This document shows, piece after piece, positions 33,145 through 40,978 of a DNA stretch of 64,000 nt (its first letter is position 1; every line of letters starts with the position of its first letter). The DNA is taken from the NCBI RefSeq assembly GCF_026341515.1, contig NZ_JAPEOK010000001.1, positions 682,001-746,000 on the forward strand, in the 5' to 3' direction. This DNA is from Streptomyces sp. NBC_00878. GTDB taxonomy: Bacteria; Actinomycetota; Actinomycetes; Streptomycetales; Streptomycetaceae. The translations under genes and the position numbers were made by a program. The notes below the pieces were generated by a model, which saw only the letters and a program-made list of their open reading frames with translations, was not told the DNA's origin and ran no database searches.

Positions 33145-33798
33145 ATGCTCGCCATGACCTCCGGGATCGCCTTCCGCCTCGCGCGTGCCGCCGTGTTCGC
33201 GGCCGTGTGCGTGGTGACGGCGGCCCTGGGGCACGCGCTCATGTCCGGGGCGGGGCTGCCGTGGTGGGCCGTCGGGTACGCGTTCGCGGCGACGACGGCG
33301 GCCGCGTGGTGGCTGACCGGGCGGGAGCGAGGCGTCGCGCTGGTGACCGGGGCCACGGTCGTGGCGCAGCTCGGGCTGCACCAGTTGTTCGGACTTGCCC
33401 AGAGCGCACACGCGTCGGACGCCCCCACGCCCATGGCGTCCATGGACATGGGACATTCGCACCCGATGGGCCCCGATCCGGCGGACACCCTGCTCATGGG
33501 TGGTGACGTCGGCATGTTCACGGCCCACTTGCTCGCCGCGCTCGCCTGCGGTGTGTGGCTGTGGCGCGGCGAGGAGGCCGCGTTCCGCACGGCGCGGGCG
33601 ATCGCGTACCGGACCGGCCGGCTGCTCGGCACCGCGCTCTTCGAGCCGCTGCGGCGGGCGTTGCGGGTGTCGGCCGCGATGCGGCCGGTCGTGCCCGTAC
33701 GGACCCGGGTGTTCGCCCCGGTGCGTCGGCTGCGCGGGGTTCTGCTGGAGTACGCCGTCGCGCGGAGAGGGCCGCCGGCCGCACCGGCCGTCCGCTGA
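33145..33798 (+). CDS. Membrane protein with Met/His-rich loop
   Basis: 217 residues, not a family I can name. Four hydrophobic segments: AAVFAAVCVVTAALGHALM, WWAVGYAFAATTAAAWWL, GVALVTGATVVAQLGLHQLF and GMFTAHLLAALACGVWLW. A loop MASMDMGHSHPMGPDPADTL holds five Met and two His, a pattern seen in copper-handling proteins. The C-terminal tail is Arg-rich and cytoplasmic. Starts at ATG 33145 or 33154. It is divergent from the PepSY protein, which supports a metal-related role. Confidence 0.65.
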   Translation: MLAMTSGIAFRLARAAVFAAVCVVTAALGHALMSGAGLPWWAVGYAFAATTAAAWWLTGRERGVALVTGATVVAQLGLHQLFGLAQSAHASDAPTPMASMDMGHSHPMGPDPADTLLMGGDVGMFTAHLLAALACGVWLWRGEEAAFRTARAIAYRTGRLLGTALFEPLRRALRVSAAMRPVVPVRTRVFAPVRRLRGVLLEYAVARRGPPAAPAVR

Positions 33799-34133
33799 CC
33801 GTCCGTCCCGCCAACGGTGACGGGCGGGTCCGCGGCGTACGTGTGTGCCGTCGGCGTACGGCTCGCGTGCTCGGCGACCGACCCCGGTCCCGCTCCTAGG
33901 CCGTAGACCGGGTCCACCGGGTTCCGGTCCTTCTCGTACCGCGCCCAGACGTGGTCGTACGAAGTCACGCGCGCGTGCCGTTGCCGTAGGCCCACGCGCG
34001 CGTGCGGCTGCCGTAGCCCCACACGGGGTCCACGCGCGTGTGCCTCACGCGCACCCCTCCAGGGTCACGTCACGTGTGCCGTACGCCGCGCTCTCCTCAC
34101 TCCGCGCTTCCCTTCACCGAAGGACCACCTGCG
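33799..34133. other. Intergenic region with repeated CACGCGCGCGTG palindromes
   Basis: 335 bases upstream of the ECF sigma gene. CACGCGCGCGTG is a perfect 12-base palindrome at 33966-33977 and 33993-34004, with a shortened CACGCGCGTG at 34031-34040. The first two sit in a 27-base direct repeat that includes TGCCGTAG. On the minus strand from GTG 33968 runs an unusually Tyr/Asp/Lys-rich stretch (TSYDHVWARYEKDRNPVDPV), which may be the start of a small protein or a relic. It has no clear end distinct from the antisense of the neighbouring gene. Confidence 0.45.
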
Positions 34134-34700
34134 ATGGTTTCTGCCCTGCTTCAGGCACACGACGACGAACGGGTCACCCGCTGGGCCCTGGCCGCCGGAG
34201 CCGGCGACCCCGACGCGGTCGAGCGGTTCGTACGGGCCACCCACCGGGACGTATGGCGTTTCGTGGCCCACCTCAGCGGCGATGTGCACGGCGCCGACGA
34301 CCTCACTCAGGAAACGTTCCTGCGCGCGCTGACCGCACTGCCGGGCTTCTCCGCCCGCTCCAGCGCCCGCAGTTGGCTGCTGGCGATCGCCCGCCGCACG
34401 GTGGCCGACCGCTTCCGCACGGCGGCGGCCCGGCCGCGCCTGTCCGACACCGGCGACTGGCAGACGGCCGCGGAGCGCGCGCAGCCGCGCGGGCTGCCCG
34501 GCTTCGACGAGGGCGTGGCCCTCCTCGACCTCCTGGAGACCCTGGACGCCCCGCGCCGCGAGGCGTTCGTGCTGACCCAGTTGGCGGGCCTGCCGTACGC
34601 GGACGCCGCGTCGGCGGTGGGCTGCCCGGTCGGGACCGTACGGTCGCGGGTCGCGCGCGCCCGGGAGAGCGTGACGGCGTTGCTGGAGGCGGCGGGGTAG
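34134..34700 (+). CDS. ECF-type RNA polymerase sigma factor
   Basis: 188 residues. Sigma region 2: AVERFVRATHRDVWRFVAHL and GADDLTQETFLRALTALPGF, with SWLLAIARRTVADRFRTA. Sigma region 4: LPYADAASAVGCPVGTVRSRVARARESV. No anti-sigma gene follows directly; peptide deformylase is next. Start ATG 34134, with GAAGGACC upstream. The palindromes at 33966-34040 lie in its promoter region. Confidence 0.87.
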   Translation: MVSALLQAHDDERVTRWALAAGAGDPDAVERFVRATHRDVWRFVAHLSGDVHGADDLTQETFLRALTALPGFSARSSARSWLLAIARRTVADRFRTAAARPRLSDTGDWQTAAERAQPRGLPGFDEGVALLDLLETLDAPRREAFVLTQLAGLPYADAASAVGCPVGTVRSRVARARESVTALLEAAG

Positions 34701-34800
34701 GAATCGAGGGAGGGGTCCGGAACCCAGGGAGGCGCGACGCCTTGACTCTCCTCCAGAGAGCCGCCTCGCACCCCGGCATCGTGCTTGGCATCCTGGCGCG

Positions 34801-35460
34801 ATGGCTTCCCCCAGTGATCCCATGCCCTCGTCCCTCGGCGACCAGGTGGAGGAACTCCTCTCCCGTCCGGGCCCGTTGCCGATCGTCGCCGCCGGTGACC
34901 CGGTGCTGCGCCGCACGGCCGAGCCCTTCGACGGCCAGCTGGACCCGACGCTCCTGGCGCGTTTCGTCGCGGCCCTCCGCGACACCATGTACGCGGCACC
35001 GGGCGTCGGGCTGGCCGCACCCCAGGTGGGCGTGCCCTTGCGCCTCGCGGTCATCGAGGACCCGGCACCGGTACCGGACGAGATCCGCGAGGTACGCGGC
35101 CGCGTGCCCCTGCCCTTCCGCGTCCTGGTCAACCCGGCGTACGAGCCCCTGGGTCCGGCCCGCGCCGCGTTCTTCGAGGGCTGCCTGAGCGTGCCGGGAT
35201 GGCAGGCGGTGGTGGCGCGGCCCGCCGAGGTGCGGCTCCTGGCGCAGGACGAGTTCGGCCGCACGGTGGACGAGGTGTTCGCGGGCTGGCCGGCCCGCAT
35301 CGTCCAGCACGAGACCGACCACCTGAACGGCACCCTCTACCTGGACCGCGCCGAACTGCGCTCGCTCTCCTCGAACCAGGCGATGGCGGAACGATGGTGC
35401 CACCCGACACCGAGCCAGGCGGCAGCGGACCTCGGCTTCGACCTCCCCGAGGAGAGCTGA
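34801..35460 (+). CDS. def: Peptide deformylase
   Basis: 219 residues. Removes the formyl group from nascent N-terminal Met. All three motifs are present: GVGLAAPQVG (I), EGCLSVPG (II, metal Cys) and QHETDHLNG (III, two metal His and the catalytic Glu). The N-terminal extension (about 28 residues) and the C-terminal tail after LYLDRAE are longer than in E. coli, as is common in Streptomyces, which often has several def genes. ATG 34801; no strong ribosome-binding site, so leaderless translation is possible. Confidence 0.92.
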   Translation: MASPSDPMPSSLGDQVEELLSRPGPLPIVAAGDPVLRRTAEPFDGQLDPTLLARFVAALRDTMYAAPGVGLAAPQVGVPLRLAVIEDPAPVPDEIREVRGRVPLPFRVLVNPAYEPLGPARAAFFEGCLSVPGWQAVVARPAEVRLLAQDEFGRTVDEVFAGWPARIVQHETDHLNGTLYLDRAELRSLSSNQAMAERWCHPTPSQAAADLGFDLPEES

Positions 35461-35462
35461 GG

Positions 35463-35509
35463 CCTCGCGCCCCTTGAAGGGCCGCGAGGCCCCTTCAAGG
35501 GGCGCGGGG
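35463..35509. terminator. Strong bidirectional terminator in an intergenic repeat
   Basis: CGCGCCCCTTGAAGGG (35466-35481) pairs perfectly with CCCTTCAAGGGGCGCG (35491-35506). The stem extends to about 19 bp with flanking pairs, and the loop is 9 bases. It lies between convergent def and the flavoprotein gene. The downstream sequence to about 35555 matches the repeats at 1498 and 49223 (GCGCGACCAGCCA). Confidence 0.78.
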
Positions 35510-35566
35510 CTGCGTCGATATGCGGCTCCGCCGCGTGGGCGCGACCAGCCACAACGAACCCGCAGA

Positions 35567-37018
35567 CTACGACCGCACCTCCAGCGGAGCGTCCCGGTAC
35601 GCCTCCAGCAGCCGCAGCCACACCTCGCTCACCGTCGGATACGACGGCACCGCATGCCACAGCCGGCTCACCGGGACCTCGCCGGCGACCGCGATCGTGG
35701 CGGAGTGGATCAGTTCGCCGACGCCGGGGCCGACGAAGGTGACCCCGCGGAGGGTTTCGGTGTCGAGGTCGACGATCATGCGGGCGCGACCGCGGTAGCC
35801 GTCGGCGTAGAGACCGGCGCCGGCGACCGAGGAGAGCTCGACGTCGACCGCGCGGACCCGGTGGCCGGTCTGTTCCGCCTCGGCGAGGGAGAGGCCGACG
35901 GCGGAGGCCTCCGGGTCGGTGAAGACGACCTGGGGGACGGCCACGTGGTCGGCCGTCGCCGCGTGGGCGCCCCAGGCGTCGGTCTCCAGGAGCGGCACGC
36001 CGGCCGCGCGGGCCGCGATGGCGGCGCCGGCGATACGGGCCTGGTACTTCCCCTGGTGGGTGAGGAGGGCGCGGTGGTTGACGTCCCCGACGGCGTACAG
36101 CCATTCGCTGCCCGTCACCCGGCAGCTGTCGTCGACCGTCAGCCAGGAGCCTGGCTCCAGCCCGATCGTGTCGAGTCCGAGGTCGTCGGTGTGCGGGGCG
36201 CGGCCGGTGGCGAAGAGGATCTCGTCGGCCTCGATGCGGTCGCCCGCGGAGGTGGTGACGACGATCGTCGTGCCGTCCCGGGTCACCGCTTCGACCGCCG
36301 TGCCCGTACGCACGTCCGCGCCCGCCTCCGTCAGCGCCTCGGCGACCAGTTCGCCGGCGAAGGGCTCCATACGGGGCAGCAGGCCCTTCCCGCGGACGAG
36401 GAGCGTGACCTGGGAGCCGAGGGCCTGCCAGGCGGTGGCCATCTCGACGCCGACGACCCCGCCGCCGACGACCACGAGGCGGCCCGGCACGGCCTGCGCG
36501 CTGGTGGCGTCGCGACTGGTCCAGGGCTTGACCTCGGCGATTCCGGGCAGGTCGGGCACGACGGCGCGGGTGCCGGTGCTGACGGCCACGGCGTGCCGGG
36601 CGGTCAGGACGTGCCGCTCACCGTCGGGGCCGTCGACCGTGACCCGGCGTGGCCCGGCGAGCCGCCCCTGTCCTCGGTAGAGGTCGGCACCTATGCCGTC
36701 GACCCACTGGACCTGGCCGTCGTCCTTCCAGTGCGAGGTGTAGTCGTCGCGATGGGCGAGGACCGCGTCGGCGTCGAGGGGGCCCTGCACGGACTGCCTG
36801 AGACCCGGCACGCGGCGTGCGTCCGCGCGGGCGATGACCGGGCGCAGCAGGGCCTTGCTGGGCATGCACGCCCAGTACGAGCACTCGCCGCCGACCAGCT
36901 CGCTCTCCACGATCGCGGTGGAGAGGCCTGCGGCGCGGGTGCGTTCGGCGACGTTCTCCCCCACAGGCCCGGCCCCGATCACCACGACGTCGTACGCGAT
37001 GGATTCCGATTCCGTCAT
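35567..37018 (-). CDS. Class I pyridine nucleotide-disulfide oxidoreductase-like flavoprotein
   Basis: 483 residues. FAD motif VVVIGAGPVGENVAERTRAAG; redox-active pair CSYWAC in GGECSYWACMPSKALLRP (CX4C); NAD(P) motif LVVVGGGVVGVEMATAWQAL; second FAD motif LYAVGDVNHRALLTHQGKYQ; dimerisation domain with VVFTDPEASAVGLSLAEAE. The catalytic His-Glu motif of this class (HPTxxE) reads YPTVSE here, so the base that deprotonates the interface thiol is replaced by Tyr. It is therefore probably not an ordinary dihydrolipoamide dehydrogenase or mycothione reductase. Divergent from thioredoxin; start ATG 37018. Confidence 0.82.
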   Translation of the reverse strand: MTESESIAYDVVVIGAGPVGENVAERTRAAGLSTAIVESELVGGECSYWACMPSKALLRPVIARADARRVPGLRQSVQGPLDADAVLAHRDDYTSHWKDDGQVQWVDGIGADLYRGQGRLAGPRRVTVDGPDGERHVLTARHAVAVSTGTRAVVPDLPGIAEVKPWTSRDATSAQAVPGRLVVVGGGVVGVEMATAWQALGSQVTLLVRGKGLLPRMEPFAGELVAEALTEAGADVRTGTAVEAVTRDGTTIVVTTSAGDRIEADEILFATGRAPHTDDLGLDTIGLEPGSWLTVDDSCRVTGSEWLYAVGDVNHRALLTHQGKYQARIAGAAIAARAAGVPLLETDAWGAHAATADHVAVPQVVFTDPEASAVGLSLAEAEQTGHRVRAVDVELSSVAGAGLYADGYRGRARMIVDLDTETLRGVTFVGPGVGELIHSATIAVAGEVPVSRLWHAVPSYPTVSEVWLRLLEAYRDAPLEVRS

Positions 37019-37068
37019 GGGGTCAGTCTGGTGGTTGGTGTGGGCCGTGGCCACACGGGTACGTGCGC

Positions 37069-37095
37069 GGAATACGTCACTGATCGGTGCCGTTG
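37069..37095 (+). promoter_or_regulatory. SigmaR-type promoter of the thioredoxin gene
   Basis: GGAAT at 37069-37073, exactly 18 bases, then GTTG at 37092-37095, about 45 bases upstream of the thioredoxin ATG. Streptomyces sigmaR promoters read GGGAAT-N18-GTT, and thioredoxin genes are classic members of that regulon. Confidence 0.72.
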
Positions 37096-37140
37096 TGCAC
37101 AGCGGCAAGGCCCCGACCCCAGGAAGAGGGATTCAACGCC

Positions 37141-37515
37141 ATGAGCAGCACTGTGGAGCTCACCAAGGACAACTTCGACCAGACGGTCACGGACAACGGG
37201 TTCGTCCTGATCGACTTCTGGGCCTCTTGGTGCGGCCCGTGCCGCCAGTTCGCCCCGGTCTACGAGAAGGCGGCGGAGGCCAACCCCGACCTGGTCTTCG
37301 GCAAGGTGGACACGGAGGCGCAGCCGGAGCTGGCCGCGGCCTTCAACATCCAGTCGATTCCGACGCTGATGATCGTCCGTGACCAGGTGGCCGTCTTCGC
37401 CCAGCCCGGAGCGCTGCCCGAGGCCGCCCTGGTGGACGTCATCGGACAGGCCCGGAAGCTGGACATGGACGAGGTCCGCAAGTCGATCGCGGAGCAGGAA
37501 CAGAAGGCCCAGTGA
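37141..37515 (+). CDS. trxA: Thioredoxin
   Basis: 124 residues. The active site WASWCGPCRQFAP (WCGPC) lies near residue 30, with the cis-Pro loop IQSIPTLMIVRDQ near 78. A C-terminal extension of about 15 residues (MDEVRKSIAEQEQKAQ) goes beyond the usual 108-residue length. It is a cytoplasmic disulfide reductant. The sigmaR-type promoter predicts induction by diamide-like stress. ATG 37141, with GAAGAGGGATT upstream. Confidence 0.92.
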   Translation: MSSTVELTKDNFDQTVTDNGFVLIDFWASWCGPCRQFAPVYEKAAEANPDLVFGKVDTEAQPELAAAFNIQSIPTLMIVRDQVAVFAQPGALPEAALVDVIGQARKLDMDEVRKSIAEQEQKAQ

Positions 37516-37530
37516 TCTCCCGGCGCTCCA

Positions 37531-37945
37531 GGTCCTGTCGTCAAATATCACGCCCACATCAGCAGTGATGCGAGGGTGATGGCCGCGTGGCAGGACTCGA
37601 TGGTCTTCTCGTAGCGGATTGCGATGCCGCGCCATTGCTTCAAGCGGTTGAAGCAGCGTTCGACGACATTGAGATGCCGCTAGCGGCGCTTGCCGAAGGC
37701 GGGCGGGCGCCCGCGGTGGCTGCCGAAAGCGGGTGTGCAGCGTGGCCCACGGGCCATACCGGTCGGGCACGTCCCGCCAGGCGGAGCCGGTGCGCAGCGT
37801 CCGCACGATCCCGCTGAGCACGCGGCGATCATCCATCCGTTTCCGGTCCCGCGTGGACTCAGGCAACAGCGGACGGATGAACTCCCACCCGGCATCCGAC
37901 AGTTCGTGGGCGACGCGTCACCCCACCGTGATCCACCGGACAGGA
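37531..37945 (-). mobile_element. IS5-family IS relic with catalytic core deleted
   Basis: The minus strand keeps the N-terminal DUF4096 domain (SDAGWEFIRPLLPES, RRVLSGIVRTLRTGSAWRDV, YGPWATLHTRF). After a frame break comes the C-terminus HLNVVERCFNRLKQWRGIAI, RYEKTIESCHAAITLASLLM and a stop at 37548. The two DDE aspartates are gone; the glutamate region remains. The terminal repeat GGTCCTGTCGTCAAAT starts at 37531, just past the stop. The other end, near 37945-38000, could not be matched with confidence. Confidence 0.75.
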
Positions 37946-38041
37946 TCTATTGAAGGCAGGTCCTGGATCCCATCCGGGCCCACCTGATTTCGGCGGGGAT
38001 CCTGCCTTGCTCCGCCCAGCTCATGAGAGGGGTACGGGCGG

Positions 38042-39277
38042 CTAGGCCTCAACGCGCTTCAGGCCGCGTACGGCCGGGATTGCCAGCAGCAGGGCGCAGG
38101 CGACGAGCGCCATCGACGCGGACACGTACAGCAGCGGCACCGTCCCCGCGACGACCGCGAGCGGTCCCGCCACCGCCTGCCCGACCGGCTTCATCACCAG
38201 CGAGCCGGCCGCGTCGTACGCGTGCACCCTGCCGAGGACGTCCTGCGGGATGTGCGTCTGCACGCTTGTGTGGAACATGACGATCCAGAACGCCATGCCC
38301 ACGCCGCTCACCCCGTAGCACCCGGCGATGAGCGGCGCGGGAAGGCCGAGAGCGACCCCCAGCGGCATGAGCGCCCAAAGGATCATGGAGAGGGCGCCGG
38401 CCCGGAGCGGATACCGAGGGCGGAGCCTGATCGCGGCGATCCCGCCCAGCACACTTCCCGCCCCGAGGGACGACATGACCAAGCCGAACGTCGATGCTCC
38501 GTAGTCGGTGACGAGCGTGCTGTTGCCGAGGGTCATGGTGGGGCCGGCGCCGGCCAGCTGCCAGAGCATGAAGACGACGATGACGCTCCACAGCCAGGTC
38601 CTGGCCCGGAACTCCCGCCATCCCTCGACGAGATCGGCCCGGAACGACGATTCGCCGTCCCGCGCGGCCGGGCCCATCGGGACCGAGCGGATCAGGAGTA
38701 GGCAGGCGCCGCTGACCCCATAGGTCAAGGCGTCGAGGGCGACCACCGTTGCCGGTGAGGAGACCGCCAGCAGCAGGCCGGCCAGCGACGGGCCGATCAC
38801 GACGGTGACGGACTCTGAGATGCGGAGGGTGCCGTTGGCCTTCTGTACGTCCTGGGCCATGCGCGGGGTGATGCTGGCGACTCCCGGCTGGAAGATTGCG
38901 CTGCCCGCCCCGATCAGGGCCAGCAGCACCAGGATCTGCCACAGCTGCGGCGTACCCAGCAGGAACAGCAGCGCGAGCACCGCCTGAGAGCACAGCCGAG
39001 CTGTGTCCGAGACGACCATCAGCCGGCGGGCGCCGAAGCGGTCGGACAGCACCCCGCCAAAGATGATCAGTGCTGCGAACGGCGCTACGAGCGCGGCGAG
39101 CGCATAGCCCACCCCACTCGCCCCGTATCCCGCCCGGATCACGGCGGCCGTGATCGCGACAGGGAGCATCGCGTCGCCCAGCAGAGAGGTGGTCCGGGCG
39201 GCGAAGAACAGCCGGAAGTCCGCTGTCCACAGCGGCGGATCAGACGCGGTCTCCTTGACTTGCAGGTCACGGGCCAT
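38042..39277 (-). CDS. MFS transporter (EntS/MFS_3-like exporter)
   Basis: 411 residues from ATG 39277 (or 421 from GTG 39307). Twelve membrane helices. Loop 2-3 is FGGVLSDRFGARRLMVVSDT, and the N-terminus is LWTADFRLFFAARTTSLLGD, typical of MFS_3 exporters. Other segments: VALDALTYGVSGACLLLIRS and LRPRYPLRAGALSMILWALM. It is monocistronic between two IS-derived elements. Substrate unknown. Confidence 0.8.
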   Translation of the reverse strand: MARDLQVKETASDPPLWTADFRLFFAARTTSLLGDAMLPVAITAAVIRAGYGASGVGYALAALVAPFAALIIFGGVLSDRFGARRLMVVSDTARLCSQAVLALLFLLGTPQLWQILVLLALIGAGSAIFQPGVASITPRMAQDVQKANGTLRISESVTVVIGPSLAGLLLAVSSPATVVALDALTYGVSGACLLLIRSVPMGPAARDGESSFRADLVEGWREFRARTWLWSVIVVFMLWQLAGAGPTMTLGNSTLVTDYGASTFGLVMSSLGAGSVLGGIAAIRLRPRYPLRAGALSMILWALMPLGVALGLPAPLIAGCYGVSGVGMAFWIVMFHTSVQTHIPQDVLGRVHAYDAAGSLVMKPVGQAVAGPLAVVAGTVPLLYVSASMALVACALLLAIPAVRGLKRVEA

Positions 39278-39445
39278 GTCCGAGCCAGCCACCGCACACC
39301 GTCCCACGTATGCCGTTGATCTCGACCAGTGCGACAGTCTCTTGCCTCGGCGGTCACTCAGTCAACGGAATATGTTCGACGAGCTCAGCGCGTAAGCGCG
39401 TTTGAACACACCGCCCAGCAGGCCCAGTAGTCCGTCGGCGCCCCT

Positions 39446-39527
39446 GGGCCCTGTCGTCAAATTCCCGTCCGCCGGGCGACGCCCGGCCCGCTTTTCGGGC
39501 GAGCGACGGGAATTTGACGGCCGGACC
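39446..39527. mobile_element. Very short inverted-repeat element (MITE/terminator) sharing an IS end
   Basis: CGTCAAATTCCCGTC (39455-39469) pairs perfectly with GACGGGAATTTGACG (39505-39519), and the outer bases GGGCC/GGACC partly continue it. An inner hairpin (GGGCGACGCCC) fills the middle. The left end CCTGTCGTCAAAT equals the terminal repeat of the IS relic at 37531, so this looks like an 80-base derivative of that family. It abuts the stop of the aldehyde dehydrogenase gene and could terminate that operon. Confidence 0.65.
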
Positions 39528-40963
39528 TAGAAGGGGTAGCCCGCCACATCCCCGCGTACCGTCGTCCACCGCAGGTCGGTGAAGGCCTCCAGATTGGCCT
39601 CGCCGCCGAACCGGGCGCCGGTGCCGGAGGCGGCGATGCCGCCGAAGGGCGCGACGGCCTCGTCGTTGACGGTCTGGTCGTTGATGTGGACGATCCCGGT
39701 GGGGACGCGTTCGGCGAGGTCGAGGCCTCGTGCGGTGTCCCGGGTGACGATGCCCAGCGAGAGGCCGTACGGCCCGTCGGAGGCGAGGGCGGCGGCCTCG
39801 TCGACGGTGGTGAAGGAGCGGACCGGCGCGACCGGGCCGAAGACCTCCTCGGCGTACGCGGGGGTCGCGTCGTCGACTCCGGCGAGGACCGTCGGACGGT
39901 AGAACAGCCGGTCGTGGGTGCCGCCCGCGGCCAGTTTCGCGCCCTGTGCGGTGCTGGACTCCACCAGGCCGTGGATCTTGGCGAGCTGGGCGTCGTCGAT
40001 GATCGGCCCGAGGTGCACCTGCTCCCGGTGCGGGTCGCCGACGGCCAGCGAGTCGGCCTTCGCGGCGAGCCGCTCGACGTACTCCTCGTACAGCGAGGCG
40101 TGCACCAGGTGGCGGCCGGTGGTCATGCAGATCTGGCCCTGGTGGAAGAACGAGCCCCAGGCCGCCGTGGAGATCACCGCGTCGAGGTCGGCGTCCGCCA
40201 GCACGACCAGGGCGGAGTTGCCGCCCAACTCCAGGTGTACGCGCTTGAGATGGCGTCCCGCGGCCTCGCCGACCGCGCGTCCGGCGGCGGTCGACCCGGT
40301 GAACGAGATCACCGGCACCTGCGGATCGGCGACCAGCGCCTGCCCGGCTTCCGGACCTCCGGGCAGCACGTGCAGCAGCCCCTCCGGAAGGCCCGCCTCG
40401 GCGAAGACCGCGGCGAGCGCGAGGCCGCCGCAGACGGCGGTGCGCGGGTCCGGTTTCAGGACGACGCCGTTGCCGAGCGCGAGCGCCGGGGCCACCGAGC
40501 GGATCGAGAGGATCAGCGGGGCGTTGAAGGGGGCGATCACTCCCACGACGCCGACCGGGATGCGCCGGGTGTACGACAGCCGGGCGGCCTCGGACGGCAG
40601 GACCTGGCCTGCCGGACGCGACGCGAGCGCGGCCGCCTCGTAGCACTCCTGGGCCGCGACGTGCAGTTCGAAGTCGGCCTTGCCGGGGATGGACCCGGAC
40701 TCGCGCACGAGCCAGTCGCGCAGCTCGTCGGCGTGCGCGGTGAACAGGTCGCCGGCCTTGCGCAGGACGGCGGCGCGGACGAAGTGCGGGGCGCGGGCCC
40801 ACCCGGCCTGGGCGGCGCGGGCGGCAGCGGCCGCCGGCGCGACGTCCTCGCCGGAGGCGAGCGTGACGGTGCCGAGCGGGTCGCCGGTCGCGGGTTCCGT
40901 GACGGCGTACTCACCGCCCGACAGGCTTCGGGACTGCCAGTTCTCCGGGTCGAGCAGGGGCAT
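39527..40963 (-). CDS. Aromatic aldehyde dehydrogenase (benzaldehyde/vanillin dehydrogenase-like)
   Basis: 478 residues. Oxidises an aryl aldehyde to the acid with NAD(P). Motifs: VGVIAPFNAPLILSIRSVAP, ALGNGVVLKPDPRTAVCGG (cofactor), SFTGSTAAGRAVGEAA, HLELGGNSALVVL (general-base Glu) and FFHQGQICMTTGRHLV (catalytic Cys). The terminal FGGIAASGTGARFGGEANLE matches benzaldehyde dehydrogenases. It starts 15 bases after the pobA stop, so 4-hydroxybenzaldehyde is the natural guess for substrate. The stop codon lies inside a CTAG at the edge of an inverted-repeat element. Confidence 0.86.
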   Translation of the reverse strand: MPLLDPENWQSRSLSGGEYAVTEPATGDPLGTVTLASGEDVAPAAAAARAAQAGWARAPHFVRAAVLRKAGDLFTAHADELRDWLVRESGSIPGKADFELHVAAQECYEAAALASRPAGQVLPSEAARLSYTRRIPVGVVGVIAPFNAPLILSIRSVAPALALGNGVVLKPDPRTAVCGGLALAAVFAEAGLPEGLLHVLPGGPEAGQALVADPQVPVISFTGSTAAGRAVGEAAGRHLKRVHLELGGNSALVVLADADLDAVISTAAWGSFFHQGQICMTTGRHLVHASLYEEYVERLAAKADSLAVGDPHREQVHLGPIIDDAQLAKIHGLVESSTAQGAKLAAGGTHDRLFYRPTVLAGVDDATPAYAEEVFGPVAPVRSFTTVDEAAALASDGPYGLSLGIVTRDTARGLDLAERVPTGIVHINDQTVNDEAVAPFGGIAASGTGARFGGEANLEAFTDLRWTTVRGDVAGYPF

Positions 40964-40978
40964 GACGGCTCCGATCGG

